Made by a program: the position numbers and the translations under genes | In this document: piece by piece, positions 56,615 through 64,000 of the stretch | How the letters are laid out: every line of letters begins with the position of its first letter | Numbering within the stretch: the first letter of the stretch is position 1 | The notes under the pieces: model-generated | Databases searched by the model: none | What the model saw: only the letters and a program-made list of their open reading frames with translations | Told to the model about the DNA's origin: nothing | Assembly: GCA_030248215.1 (NCBI GenBank) | Contig: JASANG010001901.1 | Coordinates: 30,101 to 94,100 of the forward strand | Reading direction: 5' to 3' | DNA from: Enoplolaimus lenunculus | Lineage: Eukaryota; Nematoda; Enoplea; Enoplida; Thoracostomopsidae | Length of the DNA stretch: 64,000 nucleotides

Positions 56615-59600
56615 ATGAAAAATCACCGTCGTAAACAGCTTTTTTGTGTAAGATTAATGCTCGTATTTCTACTCATTTGCGGGTTTGTGTTTGAATTTCA
56701 ATCCGATCCAAAATATTTTTCAAAGTCAAATATTTCCATCGACGATGAAATTATTTTTGACAAAACGCTCATTTCAACTCACGTTGAAATCGGTCCAACA
56801 ACAACATCAGTTCGCCAGCGAACCACAAAACTCTCGTTCATCGTCGAGCAAACAACACCGCCAACAACCGACAAGAAACTGTTTCAAATTCGAAATCATA
56901 TTCCAGCACAAAATTGTTGCATTATGCCCCGATTGAGTCCGTTCGATCATAACTTAGCGTCAGTTACGGCATTTTTGAGTGAACGCCAATGTAACATTGT
57001 CCGGCAATCACCAGTATCACATATACACCGGGATGGAATACTACGCTACAAGACAGCCACGGCATCTGGCGAAAATATCGTTTGCTTTTATCGAGCAATT
57101 GGAGGAAGTTTTGGCAAATACTCCAGTTCGTTTCAATATCTGAGCCCGTGGACTGTTATCGACCAAAATTACGGCGCATCCATAACCAACGATGAAATCC
57201 TCGTTCGATGTATTAAACTAAACCGTCATTTGAGGATCGATTCGCCTCAAAACCTAAACTACAACGGCAAGGTTGTAACGTTGACAATTTCTACTAGAAA
57301 CAAACAAACAATTGAAACACCTGGTAAGTTGTTCCATGTCGCTCAGTCAGCTGTTAATACCAAGAGTGGATAATCACAATTAACGAGAAGATTAAACAAT
57401 TATTGATTGTATGTACTGTCAAGTTTAATTTCCACAGCACATGTAAAACATCTGACAGGGGCGGAATGTTTTTCTGTGGAACTAGAATATAAAGTAAGCT
57501 TAAAAGGTTTGGACTAATTTTTTTGCATGTCTTAGGCTCAAACTTAGGCGTAGGAATATGCTCATTCTTACGTTTAGGCTTAGGCTATGCTTAAGCTCAG
57601 GCTTAGGAAATTGCTTATAATACTGTTACGCCCCTGTTCTCTACATAGGGCATTTCCACTAAGCACACACATTGCATATTCCTGTGAATTTTAACTGAGA
57701 ATGAGGTGAATCCACTCAGAAGTGTGAGCTTTGAATGTGGTGTTTCAGAACTCAGAGTTCTGAATTATTTCAACTCATTCTGAGATCATTAATCAACTCA
57801 TCCGGAATTATATAAATCAGCTTAGAGTGAGATAATGTTTACTTTTATCAACTCAAAAATAACCAAAAATAACTAATTCTCTCATTGAGTTAAATAATCA
57901 ACTCATTCGAAATTTACAGCGCACAACAAAAGTTACCTACATTTCGTAACAAGCGGACATAACTTAATATTTTAGAAAATAAGTTTTCTATAAGAACAAT
58001 AATCAAAACCAGTACAATAAATATTATCATTCTTAAAGCATACACATAGGATCACTGTAATTAACTCATTTGAATTTACAGTGCACCAAAATTTTGCATT
58101 GAAATAAAATTTTTGTTGCAATTTTTAGTTGCGACAGAATTCAAATCCGAATACGTTCACCAGCACATACGGCATCCACCGAACGAAAATAGCTTAATCA
58201 ATCAAACCGAAGAATATCCAAGTTTAGTTTTCATTGGCTTGGATGGCGTTGCATTGAATCAGTACAGACGACATATGCCGAATACTCAACGCGTTCTTGA
58301 GCAGACCTTAGGAGCGACCATATTCGAAAACTATAATAAAGTCGGCGACACTGCGCTCCACAATATGGTGCCAATGCTTACCGGTTTATCAGTTGCTGAA
58401 ATTAACAACTTTACTGAACTGGTTCAAGGTGGCAAAATTAAAATGGACAGCCTTCCATGGTTATGGAATCGGTTCAAAGGTGACAAGTTTTAAAGTTTAA
58501 ATTGGCATTGTCAGAACCAGAAGCGTATTATAGTGGGTAAATATTTTTTTACCCGCGTTGCGTTTTATGCCCGTGGAAATTTTATTTTTTACCCATTGGT
58601 GCACCCGCGCAAAATTCCGTTACCAATTACCCGTTTTTACGCGCGCAAAATTTCTTTACCGTTACCGACCTTTCCTGCGCTTATTTTTCTGCGTTCAATA
58701 CAATTGTGTAGTTTTACAGTGCATAGGTGTTACTCGCTGATTTACGCTACAAAACTCTTTATTAGTAACTTTCAAAACAAACCATTAAGCAAAAAATGTT
58801 ATGCCGGACAGTATTGCACATTACACCTATCAGCGTTGAAACTAGTTTGTTTGCCAAACGGTGATCAGTGAATCAAAACATTCTTTTCTGTACAAAATCG
58901 TTGTAGTTATGAGCGCATAAATCACACATTTCTTTACGGTTTCATCGTAATTTGTCTTAAGACCTTTCAAAAAGCAGTAAACATATTGTTTCAAGCCATA
59001 GAAAAATATAACCTCAATAGGACTGCGAAGAAATAGCAATTAGAATAGCATATATTGTTGCTGCCATTCAAAAAAACACAAATAGTTTTCAATTGTACAG
59101 CACCATTTCTAAAGTATAATACTTATTTTTCACTCATACGGTAAAAACAATTCAAGTATTCAAGTTTTTCTACATTATTTGGTTTCAAGTTTTTTAATGA
59201 AAATTTTACACGGGTAAAGAATCGAAACTCTTTACCCACGCTGCGGAATTGTTTACCCGCGAGTATACCCGCGCCAAATTTTCTTACCCATACCCGTGTT
59301 ACCAGCGTGGGCACATGATGTAAAGATCAGGGGCTGAGAGTTGTTCTATGGGACTATAACAGAGTATTCTTGAGCTTTAGACGAATTGCTTTGCTTGGCT
59401 TAGGCTTTGGCTTAAGAATATGCTCATTCTTACGCTTAGCCTTAGCATTAGGCTTAGGCTTAGGCTTAGGAATATGCTTCTAATACTGTTCCGCCCCTGT
59501 TCTTTACATTGGTCCCCGCGGGTAACGGTCCGCTTTGGTCAAAACAACTTCAACAGTGAAACTGTTGTAGAATCATGCTTCTACGAATACGCAACCTTTA

Positions 59601-62445
59601 ATCACCCTAAATTCGGTATAATGTAGCAAAAATTTTGCACATAATTACAAACACAAATAGAACAACAAAAATACACCGTTATATTAATAGGAAAACCATT
59701 TTGAAATATATAAAAACAATTATTGTCATCATTTTCTGTACTGTTTCGTTAAGAACGCAATATACCGCATATGTCGTTTTTTGAAATTGCTGTTACATAT
59801 GGTGTCATCCAGCAAAAAATCCCTTTAACATGAACAACAATAGATGCAATTATTCATTGTATTAATTATTTAGGCAACCCTGCGTTATTGGACGCATTAT
59901 TTTATACAAAATCAGAACAAAACATTTGCTAAAATTTTAACTCTATTTAAATATTTATTACGGTATATTTGAGTATTCAAAATGAACACAATTTCAATAA
60001 AGCCTTATTCACACGTGCAATTTTTTGCTGCGAGAATTTGCAGCTGCAACAGCACGAAATACTTAGAGCTGCATGTATTTGTAAACAATCATAATTTTCA
60101 TTCTGGAACTTGACATGAATTTATTGGAATAATTTGCAGACCACTGCAATAAATATCAAACATAACCTATAATCTATCAGTTTAGCCAGTGATGATAAAT
60201 GAATTCGACTTGCAGACTATTCATACCTACGAATTAATTCTTCGCGTATATTAGTCATGAATAAATTGCAGCTGCAAGTTCTTCGAATGAAGTTTTCAAG
60301 AAAACTTGCAGCTGCCAGTTTCAGTTGTAAGAAGCATTCATGCGCAAAGAAGGTAATACTCGAAATTTTTTGACTTGAAAAGGTTTTCATCGCGATGCAC
60401 CTTTATTTAATGCTTAAACATTTAAAAACTAGTCCCATTACTTTCGCCGTCTGCTGCGAAATATCAAACAAGTTAGATATTTGAATTAATTCACACTTCT
60501 TGAATAAATTCAATAAGTCTGAATTAATTCAAAAGGCGCTCAGCAACATGTCTTTTGATTGGCCAATGAAAATGCAAGTGCAAGAAATTCAAGCGATTTG
60601 CGACGGCGTTCACACGTGAGAATTAAATTCAATCACATGAATTTTAATGAATAATTTGCAGCTGCAAGAACTTCAAATCTGCTTTGTGACCAAACTTGCA
60701 CATGCAAGTTGCACGTGCAAGTTTTTGCTGCCAAAATTTGCACGTGTGAATAGGGCTTAAAACACTGCGCAACAAATAAATATTTTCATATACACACATT
60801 GCAAACCCAAGTCCATCATTGTTTTCGCATTTCAACACTCGAATTTTTTCTTATAAATTCGTAAGTCTAAACTTTACCTGATAGCAGTAAAACTAAAACA
60901 ATTACATAAAAAATTCGCCCTTTTTAAGTTCCATCTGCATAAATGCCAAATTCCACAATATCTTGCGTACACCAGGTAACTTTTTTTGAGGCAATAGTGT
61001 GACACACCACTGAAGCGTGTTTGGCTTCAGTGCGTTACATACTGAAACTTTATGGCGTCAGCGTATAGCACACACTGTAGCATTTCAGACTTCAGTGTTC
61101 ATCACTCTACCCGTTCAAAAGTCACCTAGCGTACGCATGATATTGTGAAATTTGCATAAAAAAAACGTCAACTTTAAAGTTTATCTGACCTTTTCGAATT
61201 TTGACGCGTTTGTTGTCGATTTTAGCAACAAATTGTTCAACATTTTACTCAAATGACGTGGTTGATATAACTCGAAATCTATTTCACTATCCAACTTCAT
61301 CGCTTGCGCCGTTCAGTCATGCGCCGACGGATCATTATTATCGTACGAGTTGGTTGCATATGCGTAAACACAACATCCCATCGAGCTCAGACCACTGTTA
61401 CGGTTCGGATTTAATATTCGTTAAGCATTGGATTTTATTAGAAAAATTCATAAATCGATACAAACATCAATGCAAAATGGCGTTTGCGTACTTTACTGAC
61501 GTTGCTAAAACGGAATCAGCCCTGGACACCGTGGATCGCACGTTTGCAGAACGATTAGCAATACTTGCGTCTGACAGTCTGCAATTACTTAATTCGTCAA
61601 TTATAATTGTCGCTAGCGACAGCGGTAATCTTAATTCAGCAACAACTGCAGTCTACATTGGTAAGTTAGAAACACGTCGGCCACTGGTCGCGATCCGAAT
61701 GCCCGACTGGTGGGCAAATAAATATCCTCAGCAAGCTGACAATTTACGCAAAAACGCAGCGAATCGTTTAGTGACCAATTATGATATTCATGCTACTTTA
61801 AATGAATTTTTTGGGCCTACAATGTCAAATTTTGAACCAAACGATAGTCTGCATTTAAGTAAAAACACTACAAATGCATTGAAAACTGCTCAAACGAAAG
61901 GAATTAGCTTATTTGGCAATATTCCGTTTCATCGAACGTGCATTGACGCAAATGTTCCAACTCACTTTTGTACCTGTTTGCAACCAGTCGCAGACGGCGC
62001 TATTGACGAATATGATATTGCCGGCATGAAAGCGATCCTTTTCTTAAAATATCAGCAATTGAGTGCAATTTTTCGACCAACGCAATGTTCACTGAAAAAT
62101 ATACGAATTCATAAAGCAGTACCAATGCAAATCAACAACGACGTCCTGATGGATAAGCGACATTTTGGTAAAAGTAACAATCGTATACCACGTCCGGCAA
62201 TTATATTTTATGTTATTGAATTTTCGTTCGAATTTACAGTTTTAAACAACACAAATTCAAACCGCAGAATTTGGAACTTTGAAACAATTATTCAACGTAA
62301 TGTACAAATTGATCGGTATTCGTGCTATCATCCGTTATCGTTAGCATTGAGTACACCGTTGCGATTGCCAGAAGCAATTGATTGCTTAACTCCAAACGGA
62401 TTGCAATCATTAAGCAACAATATTTCGCTGTTCAATTTAACCTGA
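56615..62445 (+). CDS. DUF229 family protein (alkaline-phosphatase-like fold), 3 exons, 759 aa, degenerate active site
   Basis: Exons: 56615-57323, 58129-58479, 61226-62445; both introns phase 1; 2280 nt. Residues 9-28 are a signal anchor after a basic start, implying a type II membrane or secreted protein. Family landmarks: PRLSPFDHNL near 105, LVFIGLDGVALNQYRRHMP near 270, FENYNKVGDTALHNMVPMLTG, LPWLWNRFK, then APTDHYYR and KMAFAYFTDV, and LLNSSIIIVASDSGN near 485. In family members I recall the first reads D-S-x-S-R with a Ser nucleophile, and the last reads SDHG with a metal-binding His. Here the nucleophile position is Ala (58251-58253), SDHG is SDSG (61618-61626), and the middle His-Asp is Thr-Asp. 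It is therefore probably non-catalytic. DUF229 proteins are expanded in nematodes; their substrates are unknown. Intron 2 is 2.7 kb and filled with repeats. Confidence 0.88.
57438..57650. mobile_element. Telomere-like family C element
   Basis: GCACATGTAAAACATCTGAC and CTGTTCTCTACATAGGGC ends around TTAGGC-rich sequence; DUF229 intron 1. Confidence 0.75.
57676..57922. mobile_element. Family B inverted-repeat element
   Basis: ATTCCTGTGAATTTTAACTG and CATTCGAAATTTACAGCG ends with CTGAGTT steps; DUF229 intron 1. A solo end is also at 58053-58083. Confidence 0.7.
58530..59309. repeat. ACCCGCG-rich inverted-repeat element
   Basis: TTTACCCGCGTTGCG at the left and TACCCGCGCCAAATTTTC at the right, related to 23230-23600; DUF229 intron 2. 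Confidence 0.5.
59309..59514. mobile_element. Telomere-like family C element
   Basis: GGGCACATGATGTAAAGATC and CTGTTCTTTACATTGGTCC ends around TTAGGC-rich sequence; DUF229 intron 2. Confidence 0.75.
60000..60760. mobile_element. Long family F element
   Basis: AGCCTTATTCACACGTGCAA and TTGCACGTGTGAATAGGGCTTAA-type ends, with many GCAGCTGCAA steps; longer than the ~280-bp copies at 28356 and 31862. DUF229 intron 2. Confidence 0.75.
60954..61154. mobile_element. CACAATATCTTGCGTACACC inverted-repeat element
   Basis: TTCCACAATATCTTGCGTAC and GTACGCATGATATTGTGAAA ends are inverted, and GTACACCAGGTAACTTTTTT pairs with AAAAGTCACCTAGCGTACG. It lies about 70 bp before the last DUF229 exon; a solo end is at 16082. 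Confidence 0.75.
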
Positions 62446-62612
62446 CACACATTTATTGGTCACAAAATTTCGCAAGGATTAAATCAACAGTCAGATTATT
62501 AGAAAATGGGATTATTCTTCAAATTATGATATCTGAACGTTAAGGATGGTGTCTTATACGATATTTCTTTCACCAAGTTTTTTTGTCAACTACCGTATGA
62601 CAACCGGTCGAC

Positions 62613-63098
62613 CAGGGTGTAACGGAATATCCACGCTTCAGTTTCCGTTTTCGGTAAACAACGGAGTTCGTTTCCGAAAAACAAAGACCGGATATTCCGC
62701 TATTTATCTCACAGTTTTTCATTACGGATATGCTGTTATTTTTCGTTTAAAATCGTATAATACCAAGTAAATATTTGCATGCCTCAATTGTATTGGCAGA
62801 AAAACACAAACATCTTTAAAACTTTTATACTTCAATATCGATTTTCGGCTTCCGACATTATGATCACTAACGGTTTCTGTTTCCGTTATTATTACAATTC
62901 GGGTTCATACTTTAAGGGGCGTCCAGGTTTCTGGTGGGTCTATGAAAGAGTAGGTTTAAATTCTAGATTACATTTTTTGTTTACGCTTAGGCATACGCTT
63001 TTACAACGCTTTAGGCTTAGGCTTTACGCTTAGGAATACTGTTAATCTGCTGTTTACGCTCCTAATAGTAACTTTGGTCACAATTCGGATACACCATG
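62613..63098. mobile_element. hAT-like CAGGGTGTAACGG element carrying a nested family C element
   Basis: It begins CAGGGTGTAACGGAATATCC and ends GGATACACCATG, flanked by CGGTCGAC and CCATCGAC (six of eight match). The family C element at 62902-63079 lies within it. Confidence 0.6.
62902..63079. mobile_element. Telomere-like family C element with perfect 8-bp duplication
   Basis: GGTTCATACTTTAAGGGGCG and CCTAATAGTAACTTTGGTC ends, flanked by ACAATTCG at 62894-62901 and 63080-63087. Confidence 0.85.
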
Positions 63099-63387
63099 CC
63101 ATCGACCATAAATTTTGTCACTTGAAAATTAATCATTGTATTATATTAACGAATGGAAATGTCAAAACAAGCACATCATGTGTCTCATTTGTTGGTGCAA
63201 AAATCCTACAGTTCGCAAAAGTGGTTAATATGAACCACACACCACTCATAATTTGCAAATTTTTAGTAAAATTTGACAATCAAGCACGTTTCACCAATAT
63301 TTAGAACACCTGAAGAAAATTTATAAACTGAATGTTAAAAATTTCAAAAAGAGTTCACGCGAAATTCAAATTTCTTAGAAACAACGA

Positions 63388-63470
63388 AGGGTGCAACCGG
63401 ACACCCGTTTCCGTTTCCGGTAAAAATCAATCTCTGTTTTCGTTAATATAGAAATAGCAAAAATCTCGCT
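63388..63470. repeat. hAT-like solo end
   Basis: AGGGTGCAACCGGACACCC then CCGTTTCCGG steps match the left ends of the CAGGGT elements. Confidence 0.45.
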
Positions 63471-63555
63471 ATCTCCGTGCTATGGACAGCCAGGACTACA
63501 GGACAGATATGACAGCTGGGACTGTTTTGTGTAAGTATACAATCATAGCAAGTAG

Positions 63556-63738
63556 GGCCCATGTATAGAACAGGGTCAGAACAGTAGTATAAGCATATTC
63601 CTAAGTCTAAGACCAAGCCTAAGCCTAAGCGTGTAGATCAGTTATTCCTAAGCTTAAGCAAAAAATTAGTCTAGAGCTTAAACTGACTCTATTATAGCCC
63701 CTCAGGAAAATAATCCGGCCTTGTTCTATACATGGGCC
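63556..63738. mobile_element. Telomere-like family C element with near-perfect 8-bp duplication
   Basis: GGCCCATGTATAGAACAGGG and CCTTGTTCTATACATGGGCC ends, flanked by GCAAGTAG and GCTAGTAG. The interior is CCTAAGC-rich. Confidence 0.85.
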
Positions 63739-64000
63739 GCTAGTAGTATGGTAAAGGGCTTTGTTACTATTGCAACCTGAGGAAATTTTGCCTCCTGAAC
63801 TCCAAGCGATTTCAAGCGACCTTTATGAAGGATGGTCAGCTGTCGCCCCCAAGCCCCGCACTAATCGATTCTAACTGGAGCACCAGAAATACTGATATAC
63901 ATTAATACTAGACTGAAATAGAAAATGCTTAAATTTACAGAATAATTTTTTCGTGCGCTTAGGCTAAGCTTTGTTTTACACTTGTGTTTCTTCGCTGAGG

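Larger units (their letters stand above)
62446..64000. other. Interval downstream of the DUF229 gene
   Basis: It holds nested hAT-like and family C elements. No coding exon was recognised up to the window end. Confidence 0.55.

Noticed and set aside
58480-61225. Possible missing exon in DUF229 intron 2
   Set aside because: The flanking exons join in phase and the family segment before APTDHYYR is continuous across the junction.

Overview
The window looks like nuclear DNA of an AT-rich, intron-rich, repeat-rich metazoan, most likely a nematode. Five of the six protein genes are split by GT-AG introns of about 0.3 to 3 kb, and splice phases agree across nearly every junction I modelled. Codon use is standard. 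Many repeats contain runs of TTAGGC/GCCTAA, the nematode telomere hexamer. The species is not identifiable from sequence alone; a large-genome nematode outside the Caenorhabditis group is an inference.

Layout. 824-7301 (+): a KCTD9 orthologue (BTB domain plus pentapeptide repeats), 9 exons. 8983-18454 (-): a 12-exon gene for a protein of about 834 residues built from four or five fused tetraspan modules; I do not recognise a described family with this architecture. 18455-26188: about 7.7 kb with no credible gene, holding repeats and an interstitial telomere-like array. 26189-30851 (-): a secreted Cu/Zn superoxide dismutase-like gene, 4 exons, in which a copper-ligand His reads Asp and the active-site Arg reads Pro. 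30852-37931: repeats only. 37932-41250 (+): a secreted protein with three antistasin-like six-cysteine motifs and a long polyglutamine tract, 4 exons. 41251-46880: repeats only. 46881-53164 (+): a class C seven-helix receptor resembling bride-of-sevenless/GPRC5, with a very short N-terminus and a polyasparagine cytoplasmic tail, 4 exons. 53165-56614: a tRNA-like sequence, a ~0.3 kb tandem duplication and a cluster of tRNA-Gly-derived elements. 56615-62445 (+): a DUF229 (alkaline-phosphatase-like) membrane protein, 3 exons, lacking residues expected at the catalytic site. 62446-64000: nested repeats.

The genes are not an operon and share no obvious pathway; three of them (SOD-like, antistasin-like, DUF229) are secreted or surface proteins and two (multi-tetraspan, receptor) are multipass membrane proteins. 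What ties the window together is its short non-autonomous inverted-repeat elements (MITE-like). At least nine families are present, several with perfect target-site duplications and nested insertions. Two families stand out: a GGCCCATGT-ended family with 8-bp duplications that carries telomere-like TTAGGC arrays, and a TTAA-flanked CCCTTT-ended family that carries a tRNA-Gly-like Pol III promoter and sits directly upstream of two of the start codons.

All exon models were made by eye from reading frame, splice motifs and protein-family memory; no alignment or transcript evidence was available.
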